The translations under genes were made by a program, and so were the position numbers. This document shows, piece after piece, positions 18,316 through 26,494 of a DNA stretch of 64,000 nucleotides. The stretch comes from Cryobacterium lactosi (GTDB lineage Bacteria; Actinomycetota; Actinomycetes; Actinomycetales; Microbacteriaceae): the NCBI RefSeq assembly GCF_004403945.1, contig NZ_SOHM01000031.1, forward strand, positions 274,532 through 338,531, given 5' to 3'. Within the stretch, counting starts at the first letter, position 1. The number at the start of each line of letters is the position of its first letter. The notes below the pieces were generated by a model that saw only the letters and a list, made by a program, of their open reading frames with translations, had not been told where the DNA came from and made no database searches.

Positions 18316-19514
18316 TGAACACCACCACGACAGTGCCGGCCTCGACGGCGACGGCGACAACTCAGCGACTGCCGATCTTCACCCTGACCGTGCTGGCCGC
18401 CATCGGCTTTGTGCTTGTGGCCATGGAGACCATGCCGGCGGGCCTCTTGCCGGTGATCGCCAGCGGCCTGGGCACCAGCGAAGGCACCGTCGGCCTGTTC
18501 GTCAGCGCGTACGCGCTCGGCACGGTCATCGTGACCATTCCGGCCATCACACTGACCCGGAGGATGCGCCGGAAGCCTCTGCTGCTCGGCGCCGTCCTCG
18601 GACTCATCGTGGCCAACACCGTCACCGCGGTCTCCAGCGACGTCGTTCTGTCGCTCGGGTCACGATTCGTCGCCGGCGCGTTCTCGGGAATCGTCTGGGG
18701 GATGCTCGCCGCCTACGGGCGGAAGATCAGCCCGCCCCGGCAAGCCGGCCTGTCGTTGGCGATCGTCTCCGCCGGGGCGCCGGTCGGCTTCGCGCTCGGC
18801 ACCCCGCTCGGGTCGTGGCTGGGCACCACATTCGACTGGCGCTGGGCCTTCGCCGGTCTCACCGTGGTGGCGGTCGTCGCCGGTCTGCTGATCGCGCTGA
18901 TCGCGCCGGATGCCGACGGGCAGCCGGGAACGGCCAGGCTGCCGCTGACCCGGGTGCTGAGGATCCCCGGCATAACCGTGATCCTGGCCGTGATCTTCAC
19001 CTGGATGATCGCGCACAACACCATCTACACCTACATCGCCCCCTACCTGCGGGCCACCGGCGGCGACCTCTCGGTCGAGGTCCAGCTGTTCATCTTCGGG
19101 GTGGCCTCGATCGTGGGCATCGTTCTCACCGGGGCGCTGTTGGACCGGTACCCGCGCGCACTGCTGCACGGCAGCGTGGCCCTGTTCGTGGCCGCCGGAG
19201 TGATCCTCGGGGCCGGCCACGCCTCGACGCCGGCCGTCGTGGCCGCCACAGTGCTCTGGGGGCTCACCTTCGGCGGGGCATCCGCGCAGCTGCAGGCCGC
19301 GCTCTCCAGCAGGGGCGGGGCCGACTCGGATGTCGCGAACGCCTTCCTGCCGGTGGCCTTCAACCTCGCCATTTTCGCCGCAGGGATCCTCGGTGCCGCG
19401 CTGCTCACCCCGTTCGACGGGCTCGTGCTGCCCATTGTCATGATCGTCTTCGGCCTTCTCGCCCTGTTGCTGACCGTTTACGGGCGCCGATCTGCATTTC
19501 TCGCCCGACTGTGA
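18315..19514 (+). CDS. MFS transporter, DHA1/AraJ-like
   Basis: A 399-residue twelve-helix transporter. After a Thr-rich N-terminus TM1 contains FVLVAMETMPAGLLPVIA, a hallmark of the AraJ/YdhP/chloramphenicol-efflux DHA1 group, and RRMRRKPLLLG forms the motif-A loop. Its ATG shares its A with the TGA of the dehydrogenase gene (18315), so it is translationally coupled and probably exports a compound connected to that enzyme. Substrate not predictable. Confidence 0.9.
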   Translation: MNTTTTVPASTATATTQRLPIFTLTVLAAIGFVLVAMETMPAGLLPVIASGLGTSEGTVGLFVSAYALGTVIVTIPAITLTRRMRRKPLLLGAVLGLIVANTVTAVSSDVVLSLGSRFVAGAFSGIVWGMLAAYGRKISPPRQAGLSLAIVSAGAPVGFALGTPLGSWLGTTFDWRWAFAGLTVVAVVAGLLIALIAPDADGQPGTARLPLTRVLRIPGITVILAVIFTWMIAHNTIYTYIAPYLRATGGDLSVEVQLFIFGVASIVGIVLTGALLDRYPRALLHGSVALFVAAGVILGAGHASTPAVVAATVLWGLTFGGASAQLQAALSSRGGADSDVANAFLPVAFNLAIFAAGILGAALLTPFDGLVLPIVMIVFGLLALLLTVYGRRSAFLARL

Positions 19515-19918
19515 CCACTCATCCGTTCCGCCGCGGCCCGCGTTCCGCCACGGCGGTGTCCGCGCACGAGGTGAGAGTGGTCCTCACCGCCGCCTGCCGA
19601 ATCGGCGACCGCACCCTGCAGATGCACATCACAAACGTCCAAGCCGCCCGAGCAGACCCCGACGAAGCCCGGTGGATGCGTGCTCGCCTCTGGACCGCGC
19701 GTAGCGAAGCGCGAGCCGAACTCACCGCGGCGCTGGAACCGAGCTGGTGGGACGGGGCGACCCCCGAGTCCATCGAGGCAACGTACCAAGCGGCACGGGT
19801 ATGGAGTCCATCAGACCCTGTCTGCGCCGAGCTTGAGGACTCATTCGCGGCCATGGTTCACATGCTCTATGGCGTGTGCATCAACGAGATCACCGCCCTC
19901 GCCGACGCCCGATCCTGA
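19511..19918 (+). CDS. Hypothetical protein, 135 residues
   Basis: An open frame starting at a GTG that overlaps the MFS stop (GTGA at 19511-19514). The protein is soluble, rich in Ala, Arg and Trp, with no motif I recognise; a central stretch reads EARWMRARLWTARSEARAEL. The stop-start overlap supports it as a real third gene of the operon, but the opposite strand is also open here, so it could be spurious. Confidence 0.45.
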   Translation: MTTHPFRRGPRSATAVSAHEVRVVLTAACRIGDRTLQMHITNVQAARADPDEARWMRARLWTARSEARAELTAALEPSWWDGATPESIEATYQAARVWSPSDPVCAELEDSFAAMVHMLYGVCINEITALADARS

Positions 19919-20039
19919 CGGCCACGCCACCAGCCCTGCCCCACGTGAAAGGTGAAACGCTGCGCCGGCCGCCCGGCACCGGTATCGTGCCATACAGTGC
20001 GGCGCCGCTGCCGACACCCCGACGAAAACGGACCTTTCT

Positions 20040-20528
20040 ATGTCGCTAGCCCCCGACCCCGCTGCCCAGGCGCTGCTGCCCCTGCTCGAGGAACAGAACT
20101 CTCGCATCAGTTTCGCCGCCTTCGACTACGACGATGCCTACAGGCTGGGCAGCACGATCATGGCCAAGGCGACCGCCGACGACCTGAAGATCACGGTGAC
20201 GATGTCCTTCGGCGAGCAACGGGTCTTCCACGCCGCCAGGCCGGGCACGACCGCGGACAACGACGACTGGCTGGCCAGGAAGTTCCGCGTGGTGGCGCGG
20301 TACAACGTGCCGTCCTTCCTGATCAGCACCAAATACCGGGCGAGGGGACTCGACTTCAACGAGGCCACCGGACTTCCCGTCACGCAGTACGCGGCCGCCG
20401 GCGGCGCCTTCCCGCTCAGGGTGAACGGATCCGTGATCGGAGCCGTCGGGGTGTCCGGCCTGGTCGAGAACCTCGACCATGACCTGGTCGTCTGGGCGCT
20501 CGAGGCAGCCCGGGCCGCCGCCGTCTGA
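20040..20528 (+). CDS. UPF0303 / heme-degrading (GlcG/HbpS-like) domain protein
   Basis: A 162-residue protein of the UPF0303 family (YBR137W-like), related to the HbpS/GlcG fold (DUF336). Motifs are AGGAFPLRVNGSVIGAVGVSGL near the C-terminus and FFAARPGTT-like FHAARPGTTADND in the middle. Some relatives bind heme; others act as adaptors. It is followed 13 bases later by the propeller gene. Role here unknown. Confidence 0.8.
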   Translation: MSLAPDPAAQALLPLLEEQNSRISFAAFDYDDAYRLGSTIMAKATADDLKITVTMSFGEQRVFHAARPGTTADNDDWLARKFRVVARYNVPSFLISTKYRARGLDFNEATGLPVTQYAAAGGAFPLRVNGSVIGAVGVSGLVENLDHDLVVWALEAARAAAV

Positions 20529-20541
20529 CGGGCCTGCTGAC

Positions 20542-21459
20542 ATGGACTTCCGGCGCCTGGGGACCGGCCAGACCAGCCGGGTGCACATCGGTCACCGTGA
20601 CGGACGCGCGCCCGAGGTCGTCTTCGAGACCGACACCATCCTGATCGAAGCCCCCAATTGGACCCTCGACGGCGCCGACCTCATCGTCAACGGTGACGGG
20701 CAGCTCTGGTCCCTCACCGCGGACGGCAGCGGCGGCCTGGTGCAGATCCCGCTCGAGGGAGTTCCGGCGCTGAATAACGACCACGTGCTGGCGCCCGATG
20801 GTGAGCACATCTTCGTCTCGGCCAACGACTGGCACATTTACCGGGCCAGCCTGTCGGGCGGGCCCACCCGGCGGGTCACCAACCCCGGCGACCGCATGCA
20901 CTTCCTGCACGGCGTCAGCCCCGACGGGCAGACCCTCGCCTACATCGGGTTGGAGCCCGGCGGGGCAGACCTGTGGGCCAGCGGGAACGTGTTCAGCATC
21001 CCGGCCGACGGCGGCGCCGACCGGCAGCTGACCACCGGGAGCCGGCCCGCCGACGGCAGCGAATTCTCACCCGACGGTGCCTGGATCTACTTCAACACCG
21101 AGTTCTTCGAGCCGGCGGCCGGGCACGCGCAGATCGCCCGGATGCGCACTGACGGCTCAGACCTGCAGCAGCTGACCGCCGACGAGCGGGTGAACTGGTT
21201 CCCGCACCTGTCACCGGATGGCGCCAGCGCGGTGTACCTGTCATTCCCGCCGGGCACCGAGGGACATCCGGCGGACCGCTGGGTCGACGTGATGCTGGTG
21301 GACGGGCCCGACTGGGCGCATCCGCGCACCGTGCAACGGCTCTTCGGCGGCCAGGGCACCCTCAACGTGAACAGTTGGGCGCCCGACAGCGAGCGGTTCG
21401 CCTACATCAGCTATCCGATCGCCGGTAATGTCGATGATTCGCCGTCCACTCGGCGTTGA
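20542..21459 (+). CDS. TolB-like (WD40/PD40) beta-propeller protein
   Basis: A 305-residue protein made of PD40 repeats. Recurring units such as LAPDGEHIFVSANDWHIYR, SPDGQTLAYIGLEP, SPDGAWIYFNTEF and SPDGASAVYLSFPP are blades of a TolB-type propeller. There is no signal peptide or lipobox, so unlike TolB it should be cytoplasmic. Stand-alone proteins of this type are often annotated as biopolymer transporter Tol; a protein- or ligand-binding role is more likely than transport. The RidA gene follows 22 bases later. Confidence 0.85.
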   Translation: MDFRRLGTGQTSRVHIGHRDGRAPEVVFETDTILIEAPNWTLDGADLIVNGDGQLWSLTADGSGGLVQIPLEGVPALNNDHVLAPDGEHIFVSANDWHIYRASLSGGPTRRVTNPGDRMHFLHGVSPDGQTLAYIGLEPGGADLWASGNVFSIPADGGADRQLTTGSRPADGSEFSPDGAWIYFNTEFFEPAAGHAQIARMRTDGSDLQQLTADERVNWFPHLSPDGASAVYLSFPPGTEGHPADRWVDVMLVDGPDWAHPRTVQRLFGGQGTLNVNSWAPDSERFAYISYPIAGNVDDSPSTRR

Positions 21460-21481
21460 TTGTCTGCCCAGTGAGGACCCC

Positions 21482-21892
21482 ATGACCGAGTACACCCGTC
21501 AGAACATCTCGTCCGGCTCCGCCTGGGAGCCCGTGGTCGGCTACTCCCGCGCCGTGCGTGCCGGCGCGTTCGTGTTCGTCGCCGGCACCACTGCCAGCTC
21601 GCCCGACGGGGCCGTCGGCGGGGCGGATGCCGCGGCGCAGGCCCGGGAGATCTTCGTGCGTATCGGCGCTGCCCTTGAACAGGCCGGAGCAAGCTTCGAC
21701 GAGGTCGTGCGCAGCCGGGTGTACCTGAAGGACATTGCCGACTTCGACGCCGTCGGGGCGGTGCACGGCGAGGTTTTCGGGGCCATCCGCCCGGCTCTTG
21801 TCGCTGTGGCCGTCGGCGCGCTGGCCGCGCCCGACCTCCTGGTGGAGATCGAGCTCGACGCCATCGTCGGCGCGGCCCTCCCCGCCGCGTAG
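21482..21892 (+). CDS. RidA family protein (enamine/imine deaminase fold)
   Basis: A 136-residue YjgF/YER057c/UK114 protein. It has the expected N-terminal VVGYSRAVRAGAFVFVAGTT, the helix with DEVVRSRVYLKDIADFDAV and the end RPALVAVAVGALAAPDLLVEIELDA. The Arg of RPA, which binds the substrate carboxylate in RidA, and the terminal Glu are present. The expected role is hydrolysis of reactive enamine/imine intermediates or a relative of it. A 26-codon fragment homologous to its C-terminus lies at 23823-23900. Confidence 0.88.
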   Translation: MTEYTRQNISSGSAWEPVVGYSRAVRAGAFVFVAGTTASSPDGAVGGADAAAQAREIFVRIGAALEQAGASFDEVVRSRVYLKDIADFDAVGAVHGEVFGAIRPALVAVAVGALAAPDLLVEIELDAIVGAALPAA

Positions 21893-21918
21893 TCGCCGCC
21901 CCAGCATCCGCCGTCGCG

Positions 21919-21999
21919 GCACAACTCCTGCATTTCTCGCGAACTGAGTCGGTTCACCGGCGGTTTGGGCAGGATTCTGGAGAATTGCAGGAGTTGTGC
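21919..21999. repeat. Intergenic hairpin with 20-bp arms (element C)
   Basis: Arms at 21919-21938 and 21980-21999 pair at 19 of 20 positions; the core of the left arm is GCACAACTCCTGCA and its complement TGCAGGAGTTGTGC ends the element. The 41-base loop includes GCGAACTGAG, related to an arm of element B. It follows the RidA stop and precedes the pseudouridine synthase gene. Confidence 0.8.
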
Positions 22000-22069
22000 G
22001 GTGGGAGGCGACCGGTGTGCTGGCAGACCGGTGGGCCGGCAGGCTCGCGGCTGCCCGTACGATCGGGGG

Positions 22070-23011
22070 ATGCCCCCACGCTCGCCCCTCCCGCAACGGC
22101 ACGGGCTCGATGCGGCCTGGGTGTGCACCCCGGAACGCGACCGGCCCGGCGCCCCGAAGCCGACCTGGCCGTCCATGAGCGCCTGGTTGCAGGAACGGGT
22201 AAGCGAGTCCGTTGACGTGGTCGGCTTGCTGGATCAGCGCAGATTCGTCTACGAAAACGGCACGCCGGTCGCCGGGGCGGACCCCTACCGGCCCACGACG
22301 TTCGTCTGGTTCCACCGCGACCTGGCCGACGAACCGGTGGTGCCCGGCGCTTTGCACCTGATCTATCGGGACGAGCGGATCGTCGTGATCGACAAACCGC
22401 CCTTCCTCTCCAGCATTCCGCGAGGCAGGCACGTGGTGCAAAGCGTCGTGGTCCGCCTGCGCGCCGAACTGGGGCTGCCCGAGCTCTCCCCGTTGCACCG
22501 CCTGGACCGGGTGACCAGCGGCCTGCTGGTTCTGGCCACCGAACGCCGCTGGCGAGGGGCCTACCAGACGCTCTTCCAGCGCGGCGAGATACACAAGGTG
22601 TATCGGGCCTTGGCGCCGCTCCGCCCCACACTCGAACTGCCCGTCACCGTGCGCAACCACCTGGCGGCCCGGCCAGGTCTCTGGCAGGGCGAGGCGGTGC
22701 CCGGCGCCCCGGTCAACGCGGAGTCTGTGATCGAACTGGAGGGCCGACTCGGGGATGCGGGACGGTACAAGCTGACCCCCCGCACCGGGCGCACCCACCA
22801 ACTGCGCCTGCACATGCTGGGCCTGGGCATCCCGATCATCGACGACCCGCTCTACCCCGTGGTTCAGGATGTGTCGGTGCACGATTTCCGACGGCCGCTG
22901 CAGCTCCTGGCCAGTGAACTGGCCTTCACCGACCCCATCGACGGTGGGGCCCGGCGGTTCGAGAGCAGGCGACGGCTCCCGCTCCCGGCGGAGGCCGCCA
23001 CGGCGGAATGA
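22070..23011 (+). CDS. RluA-family pseudouridine synthase
   Basis: A 313-residue pseudouridine synthase. The catalytic Asp lies in PLHRLDRVTSGLLVLA, the basic IHKVYRAL motif follows, and the C-terminal KLTPRTGRTHQLRLHM region is conserved. No S4 domain is visible; the N-terminal 80 residues are of the type seen in stand-alone actinobacterial RluA/RluC-like enzymes. The target uridine in rRNA or tRNA cannot be read from sequence. Start ATG at 22070; upstream in-frame codons run into the hairpin. Confidence 0.88.
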   Translation: MPPRSPLPQRHGLDAAWVCTPERDRPGAPKPTWPSMSAWLQERVSESVDVVGLLDQRRFVYENGTPVAGADPYRPTTFVWFHRDLADEPVVPGALHLIYRDERIVVIDKPPFLSSIPRGRHVVQSVVVRLRAELGLPELSPLHRLDRVTSGLLVLATERRWRGAYQTLFQRGEIHKVYRALAPLRPTLELPVTVRNHLAARPGLWQGEAVPGAPVNAESVIELEGRLGDAGRYKLTPRTGRTHQLRLHMLGLGIPIIDDPLYPVVQDVSVHDFRRPLQLLASELAFTDPIDGGARRFESRRRLPLPAEAATAE

Positions 23012-23049
23012 GGCAGGTCGCGACTCAGCGGGCCCGATGAGCCGCGTGC

Positions 23050-23553
23050 CTAGCCGAGGCCGTCCCGGCTGACCCGGCCGGAGGTCACGAGCACGGCCGT
23101 CGAGCTCGCGAGCTCTGACCAGGGCCCCGATAGGCCGAGCACGGCCAGCGCCGAGGTCGACAGCGTGACGCTCTCGCCGGTGAGCGCGGAGACCAGGCCC
23201 TCGAGTCCGGGATTGTGGGCCACCAGAAGCACCGTCCGCAGCTGGTCGGGCAGTTCCCGCACGATCGCGAGCAAATCATTCACGGATGCGGCATACGCCC
23301 GGTCATCGACTCGGGCCTCGGGGCTCACGCTGAACTCGGCCGAGGCCAGCGCCCAGGTGGCGCGGGCACGAGTGGCGGGGGAGACGACGGCCAGGTCGAT
23401 GGCCGGGAAATGCTCGGCGAGCCAGCCGCCGGCATCCGGTGCCTGGCTCTGGCCGCGGGCGTTGAGGGTGCGATCGATGTCGGCTTCGCCGCCTGACCAG
23501 TCGGATTTGGCGTGCCGGAGCACGATCAGGGTTCGCTCACTGGACTCGGACAT
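23050..23553 (-). CDS. SixA-like phosphohistidine phosphatase
   Basis: A 167-residue histidine phosphatase. The RHA form of the catalytic motif, LIVLRHAKSDWS, and the second His in LLVAHNPGLEGLVSAL are typical of SixA and of small actinobacterial phosphatases. It may start at the ATG at 23553 or slightly upstream at a GTG that overlaps the stop of the short remnant gene at 23562. Target protein unknown. Confidence 0.85.
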   Translation of the reverse strand: MSESSERTLIVLRHAKSDWSGGEADIDRTLNARGQSQAPDAGGWLAEHFPAIDLAVVSPATRARATWALASAEFSVSPEARVDDRAYAASVNDLLAIVRELPDQLRTVLLVAHNPGLEGLVSALTGESVTLSTSALAVLGLSGPWSELASSTAVLVTSGRVSRDGLG

Positions 23554-23561
23554 CGCGGGGG

Positions 23562-23747
23562 TCACTTCGTGACACCGTCGGGCCAGGTCGGCTCGCACCA
23601 GCGCATGACGAGCACGATGATCCCGGCGCGGGTGGCCCGGCCGTCGAACGTCGCGAACTTGCGGAAGGCCGTGCCGATCGCCGTGCCGATCGCCGTGCCG
23701 AACGGCATCGGAGGCATGACCTCGGCTGCTGCAGGTGGTTGTTCCAT
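23562..23747 (-). pseudogene. Truncated DUF805 family gene, N-terminal remnant
   Basis: An open frame of 61 codons starting MEQPPAAAEVMPPMPFGTAIG. The stretch FRKFATFDGRATRAG matches the start of DUF805 membrane proteins, which normally continue into four transmembrane helices. Here the sequence ends after about 20 further residues, so the membrane part is gone. A 12-bp tandem unit (GCCGTGCCGATC on the + strand, about 23668-23699) encodes the GTAIGTAIGTA repeat. Its stop overlaps a possible GTG start of the SixA gene. It may be a remnant rather than a functional small protein. Confidence 0.55.
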
Positions 23748-23822
23748 ACCGCCAGCCTAACCAAGCGACGATCTTCAGTCTCGACGCCGCGGCGCGCTCC
23801 CGCGACCCGATATTTTCGGGTG

Positions 23823-23900
23823 ATGCGCCCGGCCGTGGTCGCGGTGGAAGTCGGTGCCCTGGCCGCCCCGGCCCTCCCCGTAGAGATCGAACTGGACGCG
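23823..23900 (+). pseudogene. RidA C-terminal fragment
   Basis: Twenty-six codons read MRPAVVAVEVGALAAPALP then VEIELDA. Compared with residues of the intact RidA gene encoded at 21785-21862, 21 of 26 residues are identical with no gap. No upstream RidA-like sequence remains, and the frame runs on into unrelated codons. It is therefore a gene remnant, either from a partial duplication or from a lost paralogue. Confidence 0.65.
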
Positions 23901-23939
23901 AGTCCGAGGCCGCACCGTCCGCCGGTCGGCTGGCGCGAC

Positions 23940-26305
23940 TCACTGCCTGGCCATGATGATGCGGAATCGCTCCTCCGGGTCGATGAAGTGGTCGTTGTTG
24001 TCGTCGCCCAGGTCGATCTGCACCCAGTTGATTCGGCCGGTGAAACGGCTGTCTCTCGTGGTGTAGTCGGATGAGACCGCGGTGCCGGACTCGTAGCCCA
24101 CGTCGGTGGTCTCGTCGGCCGAGAAGACCATCGCTTGGGTGGCGCCCACCCGGCCGGTGCCCACGGGATTGCCGTCGTAATAGAGCGACACGTCACCGCC
24201 CTTGCCCAGCCCGCCGCCGTCGTAGCCGAACTCCATCCGCACCTGGCACTTTCCCGCGGGGATCGGCAACTCCGCCTCGGTCCTGAACGTCTGGATGCCG
24301 AGGACGTTGTACACGAATACGGCACGGCCTCCGATGGCATACAGGCTCCAACCGCCGAACCGGCCACCCTGGGCGATGATCACGCCATCCGCCCCGCCCT
24401 CGGGGATGACCAGTTCGGCCGTCACCGAGAACGACTTGTTCTTGATACTTACCACGCTGTTCTCCGACAACCGGCCCATGCCGGAGAACAGCAGCTGGCT
24501 GGTCCCCCTGATCAGGGTCGGCCGGCCGGCTGTCTCGGGGGTGGCCCGTTCTATGCCGCGGTCGTCGATCGGCAGCACGTTGTACTTGGTGGCCTCGATC
24601 AGCCAGAGCCTTTGCAGTTTGGCGAGCATCTCCGGATTATCGGCGGCCAGGTTCCGGGCCTGGCTGTAGTCGGTGCGACCGTCGTAGAGCTCCCAGACAT
24701 CGTCGTCGAAGGCGGGAATCTCCCCGCCGATCATCACCCAGGGGGTGCGGTGCTTGGTGACGGCGCTCCAGCCCTTGTAGTACAGGCCTCGGTTGCCGAA
24801 CATTTCGAAGTACTGCAGGTCGTGACGTTCCGTGGCCGCTGGGTCGTCGAAGGTGTACAGCATGCTCACGCCCTCCATGGGCGTCTGCTGCACACCGTTG
24901 ACCATCGTCGGTTCGGGCAGCCCGGCGGCCTCGAGAATGGTCGGGGCGATGTCGATGCAGTGGGTGAATTGCTCCCGCAGCCCGCCTTTCTCGGCAATCC
25001 CGGCCGGCCAGTGCACGATGGTGCCGTTGCGGGTGCCGCCCCAGTGTGACGCGACCTGTTTGGTCCACTGGAAGGGGGTGTCCATCGCCCACGCCCACCC
25101 CACCGCGTAGTGGTTGTAGGAGGTCGGGCTGCCGAACTCATCGACCTTGGCGGCCATGAACTCCGGCGTCTCCAGCGCCGCCATCCCGTTGAAGTTCGCA
25201 TCTCGTTGAAGGCCCCGTTGACGGTGCCCTCCGCGGAGGCCCCGTTATCCCCGATGATGTAGTAGATGATCGTGTTATCGAGGATGCCCAACTCGGCGAC
25301 GGTGTCGATCACCCGGCCGACGTGGTGATCGGTGTGTTCCATGAACCCGGCGTAGACCTCCATTTCACGTTCGAGCGCCGGCTTGAGCCCGGCGGGCATG
25401 TCGTCCCAGGCGGGGATCTCCGCGTGCCGCGGGGTGAGGAGCGCGTCGGCGGGGATCACCCCGAGTTCCTTCTGCTTCGCGAAGGTGCGCTCGCGCTGCA
25501 CGTCCCAGCCGTCGGCGAACTTCCCGGCGTACTTGTCCGCCCACTCCTTGGGGACGTGGTGGGGTGCGTGCGTGGCGCCGGGCGCGAAGTACACGAAGAA
25601 CGGTTTGTCGGGCATCAGGGCCTTCTGCGAACGGATCCAGTTGCAGGCGTGATCGGCCAGGTCCTCGGTGAGGTGATACCCCTCCTCAGGGGTGGCGGGG
25701 GGTTCCACCGGGGTCGTGCCGTTGTAGAGCGCGGGATCCCACTGGTTGTTCTCCCCGCCGATGAAACCGTAGAAGGTCTCGAAACCGCCACCGGCCGACG
25801 GCCAGGCGTCGAACGGGCCCATCGGCGACGATTGCCACACGGGCACCTCGTGGCACTTGCCGAACTGGGCGGTGGAGTAGCCGTTCAACTTGAGCGTCAT
25901 CGCCAGCGGCGCCTTGGTGTTCGGCCGCAACGAGCTGTTTCCCGGCGCCGAGGTGGCCGTCTCGGTGATGCTGCCCATCCCCACCGAGTGGTGGTTGCGG
26001 CCGGTCAGCAGCGCCTGGCGAGTGGGTGCGCACAGCGCCGTGGTGTGAAACCGGTTGTAGCTGAGCCCGTTGGCGGCGAGTCTCTCGGCGTTCGGCGTGG
26101 CACACGGCCCGCCGAAGGCGCTCGACGCACCGAAGCCGGCGTCGTCGATCAGGATGATGAGCACGTTCGGTGCCCCCGCCGGCGGAAGCAACGGCTCGAT
26201 CGGCGGGTAGTGCGTGTCGGGGTCCTTCGCGTCGTAGGTGGTGAGTCCGGGTGCCGCGCGGTCGGGAACCGGCAGCATCGAACGGGCGTGGCGGTCGGGA
26301 TTCAT
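23940..26305 (-). pseudogene. Cys-type arylsulfatase, split by a one-base frameshift
   Basis: Sulfatase-family enzyme. The N-terminal part has the metal-binding IDDAGFG and the formylglycine motif CAPTRQALLTGRNHH with Cys92, followed by QFGKCHEVP, TGD-like IIGDNGASAEGT and a long C-terminal domain ending FIDPEERFRIIMARQ. The two halves are in different frames: at 25197-25198 the codon between ATG and AAC has only two bases (minus-strand reading ATG CG AAC TTC AAC), so one base is missing relative to an intact frame. AGGAGG precedes the ATG at 26305. Everything else is well preserved, so this is a very recent inactivation or a sequencing error. Residues resemble the Pseudomonas AtsA type. No formylglycine-generating enzyme gene is in the window. 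Confidence 0.8.
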
Positions 26306-26494
26306 CACGGGGCCTCCTGGCTCTCTCGGGCGAAGGTAGCCGCCAGGCTTCCCGGCGGCATCACCCGCTAGGGATGAGGTCACGTCGTCCGTCCGGTCAT
26401 CCGGCGGTTGGTCGGGACGTTCGCCGAGGAGTGGGGAGAGTGCGGTGATCCTCAAGGAGCTGCGGCAGTGGCAGCGGTACTGGGTGAATTCCTT

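Noticed and set aside
23940..26305. Two separate sulfatase genes
   Set aside because: The two frames complement each other exactly and meet at a single missing base, so they are one interrupted gene.
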